Assembly: GCA_028554755.1 (NCBI GenBank)
Contig: JAPTOF010000002.1
Span: forward strand, 29,147,001-29,211,000
Length of the DNA: 64,000 bases
Direction of reading: 5' to 3'
DNA from: Cordia subcordata
Taxonomy: Eukaryota > Streptophyta > Magnoliopsida > Boraginales > Cordiaceae
Positions 49,501-62,482 of the stretch are shown one piece after another. Position numbers and translations under genes: made by a program. Every line of letters begins with the position of its first letter. The first letter of the stretch is position 1. Below the pieces are notes generated by a model, which made no database searches, was not told the DNA's origin, and saw only the letters and a program-made list of their open reading frames with translations.

Positions 49501-50482
49501 GAGAAGGATAAGATGATAGTTACTTTACATCTTCTGGTGATTAATCGTGCAACAAAGCATAACTGCTTAATCACTCGCTAATGCATAATAAATTGATTAG
49601 ACCTCCCTTTAAATTTGAAAAAGGAAAAAGACTAGGGCAGTTTTTGTGATCATCTGAGCTGGACTACTCACCCAAATTCTTCTAAACCTTTTCATTTTTC
49701 TTATCTTTTTATCTCCACTACTCCCAACTTAACTTTTCACCCCTTGTAAAATTCAAATACAAATAATTACTCTTAAAAAGAATAGTCACTTGAATTATTT
49801 TTTGAATCCCGAACTAGTGGTCAAGATGTACAATGTGTTAGTGAGAGGTAGGGCATGGAGGAGTTTACTAATCACATGCAGACTCCGTGGGCGTAGTCAA
49901 GACGCACATTTACAGTTCTCACATTATGAGTTATGATAAGCTCCCAAGAACTCAAAACACACACACACACACACCATCCTTACCCCCAGTGAAATCACCA
50001 CCATAAAAAATTCAGCACAAACCGAAATAGAAAAAATAAAAAATAAAATGAAAAATTGAAAACAGATGCATGTGGGAAACCATCTTTCCCCATAAGAAAA
50101 CTGTGCGTGTGGACCCCACCACCGACACTTAAAATTTTTCTCCATTTTCTTTTCTCCCCCAGCTCACCCTCTTTAATCAATTAAAATTTCCCTAAATTTT
50201 GCATGTTTTCCATTCTTTTTCCCTCTCTTTTCCACAGTTAATATTCACCAACACACCACTGTTTCCACTCGATCCCTTTGGCTTTAGCAGACTGTAACGC
50301 ACTTTAAATATGCCATCACTCATCATTCACTTCCCCTCATAATCTCTGTACCACCACCTCGTTTAAAATCTCATTCACACTTCCTCATTTAGCAAACACC
50401 AAACGCTATTGTACAGAAAGCAACACAAAAGAGAGGGAAAAAAGAAAAAAAAAAAAAAAAAAAAACTCTCCCCGCTATCAAT
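46581..50482. other. Gene-poor intergenic region and SKS promoter
   Basis: No protein-like frame on either strand over 3.9 kb. Holds a short retroposon (listed separately), a (CA)/(TA) run at 49115-49145, and a pyrimidine-rich leader before the SKS start. A TTTAAATA string at 50303-50310, about 175 bases before the ATG, is a weak TATA candidate. Confidence 0.5.
48227..48314 (-). mobile_element. Very short LINE-like 3' tail with 11-bp target duplication
   Basis: The direct repeat cattaatgcct (48227-48237 and 48304-48314) brackets 66 bases. They begin with a T run and 'gttagataggtaa', the complement of a common plant LINE 3' end ending in poly(A). The insertion is therefore minus-oriented and almost completely 5'-truncated. 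Confidence 0.65.
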
Positions 50483-51385
50483 ATGCCGCTAAAAAACGTA
50501 GCGGTGTCATTTGTTGTTGTTGCTGTTGCATTCTTGGCCATTGCTGGAGCTGAGGATCCCTACAGATTCTTTGCATGGAATGTTTCCTACGGCAACATTT
50601 ACCCACTTGGCGTGCGCCAACAGGTTTGTGTGTCTTGCCGAAAGTCTTGATGAACGGAAGTATTAGTTATGAGAGGATCTTGATCTGATTTGTATCAATG
50701 GGCTCTTTTTTTACAGGGGATTTTGATCAATGGGCAATTTCCAGGTCCCGATATTCACTCCGTGACCAATGACAATCTCATTATCAATGTGTTCAACAGC
50801 TTAGATGTGCCTTTTCTCCTCTCCTGGTAAGAAAAAAGAACATTACACGTATCTACCACTTTTCCTTGCTTTCTGCACTTTACAGACAGACAGGGTAATC
50901 TTAGTCACGTAGAAGAATACTAAAAATGTCTAAATGGTTAATCTTTTGACAATTTTCAACCTAACAACTAATGGCGTTACGAATTATAAAAATAAAGGAT
51001 TGATTTATCATAATTTAGAAACAAATGAATTGACGTAAGAGTCAAAAATAACTCAATGTGTCATTAACCCGTGTTAAAAAGGAATAGCACATTTAGGAAA
51101 TAAGAGAATAAAAGTTATTTTTTATGGTACAACTCTTTTTTCCTTTAAATTTTCTTTTTTTGGTCGAACGGTTTCGACGTAATAGCTGACATATTAGAAC
51201 ATGCAGCATTTGGTGTAGAATTTAACTTCCTCCGCAGAAAGCTTAAACAGAGAAAAACAACCACATGGATTATTACATCAATGCTGTCTTCAACATCACC
51301 TTTTACTTGATCCGGTCGCAGAGATAAATTTCATTTTGCTTGTCTTTTCTCCATTTTCATGAGAATGGGGTAAAGAAAAAGAAAT

Positions 51386-51417
<32 letters not shown>

Positions 51418-51517
51418 GTATGTATGTATACACACACATACATATATATATATATATATGTATGTATGTATGTATACACACACATACATATATATATATA
51501 TATATGTATGTATGTAT

Positions 51518-51580
<63 letters not shown>

Positions 51581-54500
51581 TATATGTGTGTGCGCGTTTC
51601 TGCAATGCACGTCAAAATCCTGATCTGCTTAATCTGGCCATTATATTTTGGACAGACCACAAAAAGCTACATGCCTAACGTATTGGCGTTTTCAAGTCTT
51701 TTTCCGTATTAAATATGTCATAGAAATTTTGCAAAGAATATTGTGATTTGTGACTAATTACCAAACCAAGCAACTAAATCTTTTGGAAGATAATGAAAGA
51801 GATTGCCTTAACCATAATATGATTCTACAACATGTGAAACTGGGTGACTTTAGTGGGTGTTTGTTCCGCTTTCTAATTTAAAGTTTTAACGTCACAACAA
51901 AGATTTGACAATTCTAGTTAATTTTTTATATTTTTTTATTTTAGTATAAAAGAAAAACTCATCAATTGTTAGATTTTTCGTAAGTCTGAGTTCATATATC
52001 TTTATAAACTTGCACTAATTTGAAAGTCGGTACCTCTAATTTCACATCATCTTTGCCTTTTAGTGCATTAATTGACCAAACATGTCTCTATAGATCACAT
52101 GACTATGCCCCATCCCCAATTTGCTTTTGTTGCTTTCCCTATTCTTTATTATTCAAAATTTTCATTAATAATCTTTTTTCTTAGTTATAAGTCAACATTA
52201 ATCACTAAAACAAATCATTAAACAACATGTCTAAATCTTGTGATTTATACATAGGAGTGGAATTCAACAAAGGAGAAATTCATATGAAGATGGGGTTTAT
52301 GGAACAACATGTCCAATTCCACCAGGCAAAAACTTCACTTACATTCTACAAGTGAAGGATCAAATTGGAAGCTTTTACTACTTCCCTTCTCTGGCTTTCC
52401 ACAAGGCTGCTGGTGGTTTTGGAGGAATCAGAATCCTCAGCAGGCCAAGGATTCCTGTCCCTTTTCCTGATCCTGCTGGTGATTACACTGTGCTCATCGG
52501 GGATTGGTACAAAAAGAATCACACGGTAGTAACATTTCTCGTATTTTTTTTAATAGTGGTAAACTATTTAAATTTATCGAGATTATATTAGTAATTATCC
52601 AAGGGTTCGTTTGAATTGATTTTTTGTTTCTAGAAACATTTTTTCTTTTTAATTACTTTTGAAATAAAAAGTACTTTCATGAGAAATTGAAAAGTTTGGC
52701 TTCTGAACACGGTAGTATTTGAAGAGCTTTTCTTCCTTTAGAGTTTCAGTCTGAAAGTCAAGTTATATAGTTATTACAAAAAGGACATTGTTTTTTCAGG
52801 AGAAAAAGAACTATTCTTTCTTTAAAAAAAAAAAGGTTAATCCAAACAAATTCTAAATCTAAATTGTTGTAAATATGCTAAAATATTATTACCATTTAAC
52901 CGAAGGATGTAGACATTGACGTCTAACTTGTTTTAAAAGAAAATGTGAAATTTATATTTTTAAGATATTTTTAATCTAAAATATTAATTCATCATTGCTT
53001 TTATACACGAACGTTAATTTACATTTTTAGTTTCCAGACCTGACCCAAAAAAATAAAGTTTCTAGACAGAAATTCTTAATTGGGCCTTGCATCTACATTG
53101 AATATGGCCAACCGATGAGTTACTGTTATGTGGGTTTGCGGCGGCTCCTAGTATCGGCCAGTGTCGCTTTGTTGTGTCGGCAACTAATGGGGCCCGCCAG
53201 ATGATGACTAATTTATGTTATCGTCTCTTTTTTTTTTTTTTCCCTCTTTTAGTATTGTGTATTTTTGTATTCTTACACTCTTGGGCGCAAATTATATCAT
53301 ATATTCGTACTTGTCTATTTATTCAGTATTCCTTATTTGTTTGTTCAATAATTATTTGTCCACCACCATAAAACTATTTGTCTAATAACTATTTGTTCAG
53401 TACCCCATAACTGTTTATTTAGTATTCTACCACCGGTGTTTATTTAGTATTCTACAACCAGTGGTACACTTTACACCGGTGCCTACAGGTACATTATTCT
53501 CCTCTTTGGGGACCAAGCAAGTACCAGCCCAAGCTTTTGATGGGCCTAGATACGACAATTGACTTTTAGACACCCTTTTCCTAAGTAGGGCCCAATTGGT
53601 TGGGACTCGGGCCCAAATGTTTCAGACAGAACTTTTAATGATTATTAAACTTGTGCAGAGAGCTGTAGCTCTGTCCCAATGTCCAGTAAACTCCAATTAT
53701 TTTCCAGGCCTACTTTGGCTGTAGTGATAAACGCATATTAGCTTTTAATCTCTAAAACACAATCTTCTCTGACATTATAATAGTAACGAGTCAGGTCTAG
53801 TCACTAGTTTTACCAATAGATAGAGTCTAATTAATTGGATTAAAATATTTAAAATAGTAGAGAATTCAAATATAAATTACTCAAACATAAATTGAAAATT
53901 ATAATAGATAGAGTCTAATTAATTGGATTAAAATATTTAAAATAGTAGAGAATTCAAACATAAATTACCCAAACATAAATTGAAAATGGATAGAGTAACC
54001 ACGTCATCTACATGCCGGTAAGTGTCGAGCCTGAATTCGTTTATTTTTTAGGCTCTGATATCATGATTAAATTACTACTTCATCTAAAAGTTTAAACTTA
54101 TAGAGAGACATTGACTTATTTATTTATTATCCTTAAATGAAAACATATCTGAGATTAAAGATTGGTATCTGTTTCCACAGAATTTGCAGGCTATTCTGGA
54201 CAGAGGCAAGAAACTTCCTTTCCCTGATGGAATTCTTATCAATGGCCGTGGCCCCAATGGCTATTCATTGACTGTTGAACAAGGTGTGTAGTATTCCAAT
54301 TTCCATTTGATATGATTCTAGCCAATTTTATATATTAGTATCAAAAAGATATATAGAGCCATGGCAAGATTGCACTAGCTTCTAACTGGAAGTTGTGTGT
54401 AACAGGAAAGGCTTACAGGCTTAGAATTTCCAATGTCGGACTGCAAAATTCTCTCAACTTCCGCATTCAAGGACACAAGCTGAAATTGGTAGAAGTGGAA

Positions 54501-55742
54501 GGAACGCACACGCTTCAGACCACCTTCTCCTCTCTTGATGTTCACGTTGGACAATCCTACTCCGTTTTGATTACTGCTGATCAGGCTCCTAAGGACTATT
54601 ACATTGTTGTGTCCAGCCGTTTTACGTCTAAAATCCTTACCACCACCGGCGTTCTTCATTATAGCAACTCTAATCAACAGGTTTCAGGCCCTATCCCCGG
54701 TGGACCAACCATCCAGGTTGATTGGTCATTGAGTCAGGCTCGTGCCATTAGGTAATTCACTAAACTTCATTGTTCAAGTTTGTGTTGAAGCGAAAAGATA
54801 GCGTAATGGTAAGAGAAATTAACTAAACTGTGCACATTTTAGGACCAACCTTACTGCGAGTGGTCCAAGACCAAACCCGCAGGGTTCATACCATTATGGT
54901 ATGATTAACACCACCCGGACAATCAGAATAGCCAATTCTGCTGGTCAGGTTAACCGCAAGCAAAGATATGCAGTCAACAGTGTGTCATTTGTGCCAGCTG
55001 ATACTCCATTGAAGCTTGCAGACTTCTTCAAGATCTCGGGAGTTTATCGTCCAGGGAGCTTATCGGACCACCCCACCGGTGGAGGAATCTATCTGGACAC
55101 ATCTGTTCTGCAGGCTGATTACAGGGCCTTTGTTGAAATTGTGTTTGAGAACAAGGAGAACATCTTACAGAGCTGGCATCTTGATGGCTACTCCTTCTTT
55201 GTAGTTGGGTGAGTTTCTTATCTCTATTCATTTATTGTACACAAAACAACACCATTTTGTACTTGATCTTCGTTTAACTACATTACACTAATGATTCTTT
55301 CTTTCTTTCTTGTGATCCGATTTTGCAGAATGGACGGAGGGCATTGGAATCCAGCTAGTAGGAACCAATATAATCTTCGCGATGCAATTGCACGCTGCAC
55401 AGTTCAGGTAATCAAGAAAGCTTCAGCCCTTAGAATTCCTTACTAGAGCAAAGCTATTGCAATGTTCTCGAACTAGAATGCAAAATTAATGCATGAACTC
55501 AAATTTTTTCTCATGATTTGCGAGTACAGGTTTATCCAAGATCATGGACGGCTATCTATGTCGCTCTTGACAACGTAGGAATGTGGAACTTGAGGACGGA
55601 GTTCTGGGCACGACAATACCTCGGACAACAATTCTACCTACGGGTGTATACCGCATCAACTTCACTGAGGGATGAATTCCCTATCCCAAAGAATGCACTC
55701 CTCTGTGGCAGAGCAGCCGGTCGGCGAACCCGACCCCTTTAG
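50483..55742 (+). CDS. SKU5-similar (SKS) multicopper-oxidase-like secreted protein
   Basis: Eight exons: 50483-50623, 50717-50826, 52255-52525, 54181-54283, 54406-54751, 54843-55208, 55329-55407, 55530-55742. They give 542 residues, the family norm. An N-terminal signal peptide ends near [19 protein letters not shown]. The cupredoxin domains follow: [80 protein letters not shown] and [20 protein letters not shown], then [12 protein letters not shown]. The copper-binding HxH motifs of true laccases and ascorbate oxidases are mostly replaced (for example YYFPS where oxidases have YHxH), as is usual in SKS proteins. Oxidase activity is therefore doubtful. The C-terminus ([12 protein letters not shown]) is basic with no GPI signal, unlike SKU5 itself. 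Family members act in the cell wall or apoplast during directional and pollen-tube growth. Introns 2 and 3 are long and hold repeats. Confidence 0.94.
51388..51594. repeat. Compound (CA)/(TA)/(TATG) microsatellite in SKS intron 2
   Basis: Three rounds of the pattern (CA)n-(TA)n-(TATG)n-TACACACACATACA, each about 60 bases, form a higher-order tandem repeat. The dinucleotide runs are partly self-complementary. Open frames across it on both strands are artefacts of the period. Confidence 0.9.
52602..52853. mobile_element. Small TIR MITE in SKS intron 3
   Basis: The left end gggttcgtttgaattgattt and right end ggttaatccaaacaaattc are inverted repeats with AT-rich filler. The element resembles that at 46391-46580. 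Borders approximate. Confidence 0.55.
53815..53990. repeat. Two-copy tandem duplication, 88-bp unit, in SKS intron 3
   Basis: The units starting at 53815 and 53903 both begin aatagatagagtctaattaa and differ at only a few bases, so the duplication is young. Confidence 0.9.
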
Positions 55743-57600
55743 GCTACCAGCCTTGCATAATTATACGACTAGCTCAGAAATCTTGCAGCCTTGCTTGCAT
55801 TGAGTAGATTAAGTGCATACTTTTGCTGCCTTAGCAAAAGCAAAAGGAAAATCAATGTCTGCTTAGTTAGTTCATGTGCCTTTTAGTTATTTAAACGACC
55901 TTTGCTCAAGGTCTTTCATTCTTTCGGCTTTAACTAAAGATTGTATGTTTTAATTGTTTTAGTCTGATAAATTGTTGAAATAAAGTAAGTGGTTTTGAAG
56001 TCGGTTTGAGTTTTTTGGTTAATGTTTCTTGTAACATTTTTTATAATCATATTGACAATCCAATATCCTTTTCTTCGTGCTGTTTTGAGTAAAGTTCGTT
56101 TTCATAAAATTGTGACTAGAATGCAATGGTTATAAATTATTCGAATTATTTCACTGTGTAGTTGAATTTTAAATTGTTAAATTTCGTTCATAATATTATG
56201 ACATTATGAGTAAATTTATTCTCCTATTTTGCATGGTTTGCAGTGAAATAAGTTGTCATTCTACTTGTATAGCTAGCTAGGATGTTTTTTATGTTAGAAC
56301 TAATTTTCATTAAGTTGCAAAATTCCATTATGCAAGTTGTAAAAATCCCAATTACTTGACATTGTTAGAGTTCAAAAGGCTTTATTTAAGAAAATCAAAA
56401 AATAATATTCTATTTAAAAGATAAATTAAAGAAAACTTTATCTCTACCAAATGATCTAATTCTTTTCATTTCTTCCATATCATAAGTGGTGGTTTTCGTA
56501 GGTGCCTAAATTTACAATAAAGATCTTGTGATTAAGAGAGTCCCAAAATTCTTTTTCGATGGGCACTGACAAGTGATAATACCATCGTGTCCTCTACTGT
56601 TGCACCATGGCCTCTTATTTATTAGGATAAAGTCTCCGGATTTCTTGCTCATCAATCCCTTAAAATCTTCAACCACAATGCAAGCCTCCAAAATAGGAGT
56701 GCATTCATTTGCCTAAATCCCTTGCTTCTGATAAGTAAAGGTGAGCATTATTCAGTTATAACCGAATCAAAATATAGAATTCGGTTCAACTATTTTTATG
56801 TTCGGTTCGATTTTAGTTAAATTTTAGTTTTGGTTATTCTTCCAAAATTTTAGTTGACAACCGAATCGTTTATTTTTTATTTAAAAAAATCTACTTATTA
56901 TTTTTTAAATTTATGTTCATACATGTTTATAAGTTTATATCATTTTTCTTAATTTTGCCTTTTATTACTTTGGCCCCAAACCAAGGTGGAAGTCTCATGG
57001 GATTGATCATGGATGTGCAAGACTATTGAACAAGATTTTGCCCTGTACAGTTTCCAGAATTCACTTCTCCATTTGGAAGCCTCTTTCATGGTCTACCTAT
57101 TATCTTTGAAACATTATCAAATCGAAAATAGTATCCACATCTTCAATCTCATTAATATTTTAATATAAAAGAAAATTGATTAACCCAATTACTCCCCTTT
57201 TTGTTGTATATTTTTCTATTTACATTTCTAATTCTAATATGTTGATCCAATATTATCATCTAGTCATTTTTTTTATTTAAACTCAAAACACGTAAACGTT
57301 CAAAGTTATGGGGAATGCTTTTTTTTATTTTATAGAAAACAATCGCAGAATACAATTACTTTATACTATACCAATCACAGATTAACATGACATATACAAA
57401 ATAGAATTATCAACAAAATTTAAATTAATTATATCAATTTATTTTAACTCCTGCCCTTAAACCCGAACTGCAAATCAGTGACTAAGATCCGACCCTTGAC
57501 AACCCTACCTGGCTCCACATCTTTCAATATCAACGGCAGATCAGCCACTTACTCTTTTGAAAGCCTAAAACCCTCATTTACAAACCAACCTTTCTCATTT
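55743..57600. other. SKS 3' region and intergenic DNA
   Basis: 3' untranslated sequence to about 56000, then AT-rich DNA. 56742-56870 alternates 'aaccgaat' and 'attcggtt' motifs typical of a widespread plant MITE class. A minus-strand stretch near 56730-56530 is open and protein-like (ILEACIVVEDFKGLMSKKSG) but has no start and no family I recognise; it may be a transposon relic. Confidence 0.45.
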
Positions 57601-58194
57601 CCTCAGCGGGATCGCCACTTTTTTTTTTACTCTCAGTCACTAGACGCCGCTCACCTCGCACTCGCAATATCAAGCGTCAGGTTTCTCGTGCCCTCACTCT
57701 CTCTCTACATACACACACACATATCTATGTATATGTGTGTATATATATATATATTTATGTATGTACGTATTAATGTTGTCGTTAAGATTTAGGGTTTTTT
57801 CTTTTCCCTTTACTTCATTAATTGTTTTATATTATATGTCTTGATATAATCTATCTTTATAGTATTTAACTTGCGGGAAAACTTATTTCGAGAATCATAT
57901 TTGCTTTTATTCTTCTGTTCCCGGGAGTTTGGGTTCATTGCTCTGCTTATGTAGTTTATGTGGTCGTTTTATGTGTTAAGCAACTGAAAAAAGCATAATG
58001 TTTCATTAATGTTTATATGTAAAAGTATAGATTAGGTTTAGATGGCAGATTAACCGCGAAAAGTTAACTGCTTTCTACTAGTATCTTGTGGGTTTTCTGA
58101 TATCCTGCTGAAGCATGTGTTACTTAATTGGTTTCAGATTCATCGTCAACCGTGAGAATTTGTAGTTAGGCTTTGTTGCTTGGGGATCTTCGTT

Positions 58195-61100
58195 ATGGCG
58201 GTATGTGAGAGACTAATTATGAGTTTATACACTGAGTGTGTTTTCTTGTCTATTTGTTCTTATTCGTTTTTGAAAATTGTGTCTGACTTTGGAGTATTGT
58301 AGATTGAGAAGATTCTTAAAGATGAAGCTAGTGAAGAGAAGGGTGAGCGAGCCAGAATGGTGAGTCTTATAAATCCTTTATTTTCAAGGGATTGAAACAA
58401 TGAGTCAAGCATAGATGGGATGCTTGAGATCTACATGTTGTACTAGCATTTCGAATATATGGTTAATTTTGTGAGTTGGGTTCTTGGGGATATGAATTTT
58501 TACTGCCAATTCAATTTTTACTAATGGCTTGATTTTTTTTCTAACTTCACATCTATATCAACTAATTTTAGGCTTCCTTTATTGGAGCTATGGCAATTGC
58601 TGACTTGGTAAAGACAACTTTAGGACCTAAGGGAATGGTAAAGAAATTATTCTACTCGTAATTCGTTCCTTCTTTAGAGTATGTTATCATGAGGTTCAAG
58701 TGTTTGCTAAGAATATTTTTTGACATTTCAGGATAAAATTCTTCAGTCAACTGGCAGGGGTCACAGTGTTACAGTTACAAATGATGGTGCCACCATCTTA
58801 AAGTCCCTCCATATTGATAATCCCGCTGCTAAAGTTCTTGTTGGTATCCTTTTCTGTCTGTTTTGTTTCTGTTAAATCAAAGTAACTGAAGTGGATCATT
58901 GTATCTTTCATGGTTTTATAGTTGCTGTGCAGTATTTTTAGGAGCGCCATCATAGAGGTGATACCTTTTATCATTTTTGGGATTGCTTTCTTAACATTCT
59001 TGTTCTATTCAAAGTACACAAGGCTTGATGAGGTTGCATGAGTGCTTCTCTCTTTGTGATTAGAAGAGGTTGAAAGATGACTTAATGCTCATTGTAATAG
59101 TGAACTTCTTTCGCAAACCAGATATTCTTGAGGATAACATTTCATGTAATTGCCTCCTTAATTTAATGATTAGACATCTCAAAGGTCCAAGACGATGAAG
59201 TTGGTGATGGGACAACTTCTGTAGTGGTTTTGGCTGGAGAACTTTTGAGGGAGGCAGAGAAGCTGGTAAATTCAAAGATTCATCCAATGACAATCATTTC
59301 AGGTATGTCGTTTATTGGTGGTCTAGTTTTTTGCATGTTCTTATATATGAAGGGGGAAGCCTCTAAACCGTGGTTGCTTGTTAATTTCCCACAACTTCTT
59401 TTTGGTGCTTGAATATTTTAGCATGTACTATTCCCTAGTTCATAATATCTTTTACTCTGCAACAAATATTTAGGAAGAACATTACTTTGATATACTTATT
59501 AATATTTCCTCTTAATTTGCATAGTCTAATCTGTGCAGTATTCTTTGTTTCATTAGGTTACCGCATGGCAGCTGAATGTGCACGCAATTCTTTATTGGAG
59601 AAGGTTGTAGACAATAAAGAAGATGCAGGTACCAAACCTTATTTCTTGGTTACCATTTTAAGAATATATTTGTGTTCCATATCCTTTATAGTCACTTCAA
59701 CTTTGTTAATAAATTTAGAGATCCTGTGGCTCTTATTTATGTCCTATTCTCATTGTCTTTTTGCATATTTTTAATGAGCATGCATGTGATATGAGACTGT
59801 GTACTGATCCTGCTTATGGTTGAGGCACTTCAGTGGCTTGACAGTGCATCTTTTGTGGCCATGCTTTTCGGCTTTAAGGCTCCACCTGATAATTCAGATT
59901 AACTCAACAATATTACTGCATAATGCAGAGAAATTCAGATCAGACCTAATGAAGATTGCAATGACTACTTTGAGCTCCAAAATCCTGTCACAGGACAAAG
60001 AGCATTTTGCAAAACTGGCTGTTGATGCAGTCATGAGATTAAAGGTAATCCACCTCGTAGCATAAGCAAGTTGTCTGATTTCTCTTTTTGAGATGCTCTT
60101 CCCTAACTCCTATCTCTTTCATTTCCCCTTTACTTTTTTCACAGGAGTTTTAGGCTTGATTTTTCCTAGCTTTATGTCCTTCCTTCTTTTTCCTAATCCC
60201 TCCATCTTTGGGGTTGGGTTGGGTGTGCTGTTTAAGTGAAAAACCTGATTCTGTAAGTCTTGTTATTTGTCTGATAAATTTGTTGGTCATGGCAGGGTAG
60301 CACAAACTTAGAGGCTATTCAGATTATCAAGAAGCCTGGAGGTTCATTGAAAGATTCATTTCTAGATGAGGGGTAAGCTAGATATACAAGTGAGCTTTTC
60401 TAATAATTGCTACCTGAATTTGCACTTTAGTTTCTTATCTTGCTGCTTTGCATTTTTGAAGCTTGTAGTTTCTAGTGTGAAAGATCTTATAGCAGGTTAA
60501 GTAACCTGTAGAAGTGTAACATTCTGATTAATGTATGCCTGTAGAAGTGTATGATTCTGATTACTACTGGTTGAATGAATATATGGTGGAAGATTGTTTT
60601 GCTGGATGTCGAGATAGAATGATAAAATTTTACAACTTCTAAAGGAATGTCACCTTTTCTATGGGCACGTGGGAATAGATAAAACAACAGTTAAAGCTAA
60701 GCACGTGTGAGATGCTGTAATATAGGTTTGTATTATTGATGGTCTGATTTGTCCTGCACCTTTTTATTATTGCTTTATCTGGAAGCAGTTGGGATTTGAA
60801 AGCATGCTCTAGCATAACCATGGGATCCTAATTTGGTAAGACATGCGGCAATATCAACTGAAAATGTTGTGGACACTTGACATTGGAAACAGCTTATAAA
60901 CGCCAACTACCTCAAATAGCAATACTCTGCCAAAACATTTTTCATGTAGGAAAACATGCTTGTTCTTGTAGTCCCTTTATGTCTAGAAAGTTTCTGATTT
61001 TTCCGGAGAGTCAAGATTGACATTTTTATTCTTGATTTACTAAAGGTGGCTGCACATGCTATTCTTCTGCTAGATCAGTTCTCTAATGAAATAAGCTGTC

Positions 61101-62482
61101 TCATGGTATTCCTTTCCTTCTAGTGACTCAGCAAAGGCGTAGATGTTTATCTGTTTTCCTCCTGCGGCATTACAGTATGGTATTTTGAAGCGTGGTTCTC
61201 TTTTTCATTTTTGACCTATTTCTTTTGCTTCAGTTTTATATTAGACAAGAAGATTGGTCTCGGTCAACCTAAACGGATTGAGAATGCCAAGATCTTGGTG
61301 GCAAATACTGCAATGGATACAGATAAAGTGAAAATTTATGGTGCACGTGTTCGTGTTGATTCAATGGCTAAAGTTGCTGAGATTGAAGGGGCTGAAAAGG
61401 AGAAGATGAGGGAAAAAGTGCAAAAGATCATTGCTCATGGGATAAATTGTTTTGTTAACAGACAGTTAATCTACAATTTCCCAGAGGAACTGTTTGCAGA
61501 TGCAGGAGTACTTGCTATAGAGCATGCTGATTTTGACGGTATTGAACGTCTGGCTCTAGTTACTGGTGGTGAGATTGCATCAACCTTTGACAATCCAGAG
61601 TCTGTAAAACTTGGGCACTGCAATCTTATTGAGGAAATTATGATTGGCGAAGACAAGCTGATTCACTTTTCTGGCTGTGAAATGGGTCAGGCATGTACAA
61701 TTGTGTTGCGAGGGGCTAGGTACTTTCCTGAGCTTGTTTAAATAAATTCTTCCTATGAGATTGAGTGAGGGATGGAGTAATATTTTTCTCTCACTTGTAC
61801 TTTTCCATGTCATCTGCAGCAATCATGTACTGGACGAGGCTGAGAGATCCCTACATGATGCGTTGTGCGTGTTGTCTCAGACAGTTAATGACAGCAGGGT
61901 TTTGCTTGGAGGTGGATGGCCTGAGATGGTGATGTCGAAAGCAGTGGATGAACTAGCTAAAAAGACTCCTGGAAAAAAATCTCATGCCATTGAAGCTTTC
62001 TCGCGAGCACTTGTGGCCATTCCAACAATTATTGCGGATAATGCTGGTCTGGATAGTGCAGAATTGGTTGCTCAACTTCGTGCAGAGCACCACAAGGGAG
62101 GAAGCACAGCAGGAATTGATGTGATTTCTGGATCTGTAAGTAATACCAAATTGATTCCCAGCAACTCCTAAGGGTTCTAAATATTGCAAAACCACAACAT
62201 GCTTGCTTTTAACTACTCGGTTCTGGCATGGTTTCTGGATTCATAGTTGTGTCTCTTGGATAGGCATATTATGATAATAATGTCTGGGAAAATTTTCATT
62301 TGCAGCCCATATCTAACATGCGATGATGTTGACAGGTTGGCGACATGGCAGAACGAGGGATCTCTGAGTCGTTCAAAGTTAAGCAAGCTGTGTTGCTCTC
62401 TGCCACTGAGGCTGCAGAAATGATTCTGAGGGTGGATGAAATCATCACTTGTGCCCCACGTAGGAGGGAAGACAGAATGTGA
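58195..62482 (+). CDS. CCT2: T-complex protein 1 subunit beta (chaperonin CCT2)
   Basis: Eleven coding exons: 58195-58200, 58303-58359, 58572-58637, 58732-58843, 59174-59302, 59557-59628, 59929-60044, 60296-60372, 61234-61719, 61820-62135, 62336-62482. They give 527 residues, the usual length of plant CCT-beta. It is one of eight paralogous subunits of the cytosolic TRiC/CCT ring, which folds actin, tubulin and other proteins with ATP. Motifs: [12 protein letters not shown] and NDGATIL near the N-terminus, the catalytic [20 protein letters not shown], apical-domain [20 protein letters not shown] and [61 protein letters not shown] and the tail [15 protein letters not shown]. The first coding exon holds only ATGGCG before the donor. 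A 5'-untranslated exon probably ends at about 57681 (CGTCAG before GTTTCT), with a leader exon joining near 58140. The fourth intron is U12-type. Confidence 0.97.
58844..59173 (+). other. U12-type GT-AG intron in CCT2
   Basis: The donor GTATCCTTTT is the exact minor-spliceosome consensus. TCCTTAAT, a U12 branch-site match, lies about twelve bases before the TTAG acceptor. The phase-1 junction gives [13 protein letters not shown], conserved in CCT-beta. Confidence 0.88.

Noticed and set aside
51296..51712. Six overlapping frames rich in Tyr-Ile-His-Thr
   Set aside because: Artefacts of the compound (CA)/(TA) microsatellite.
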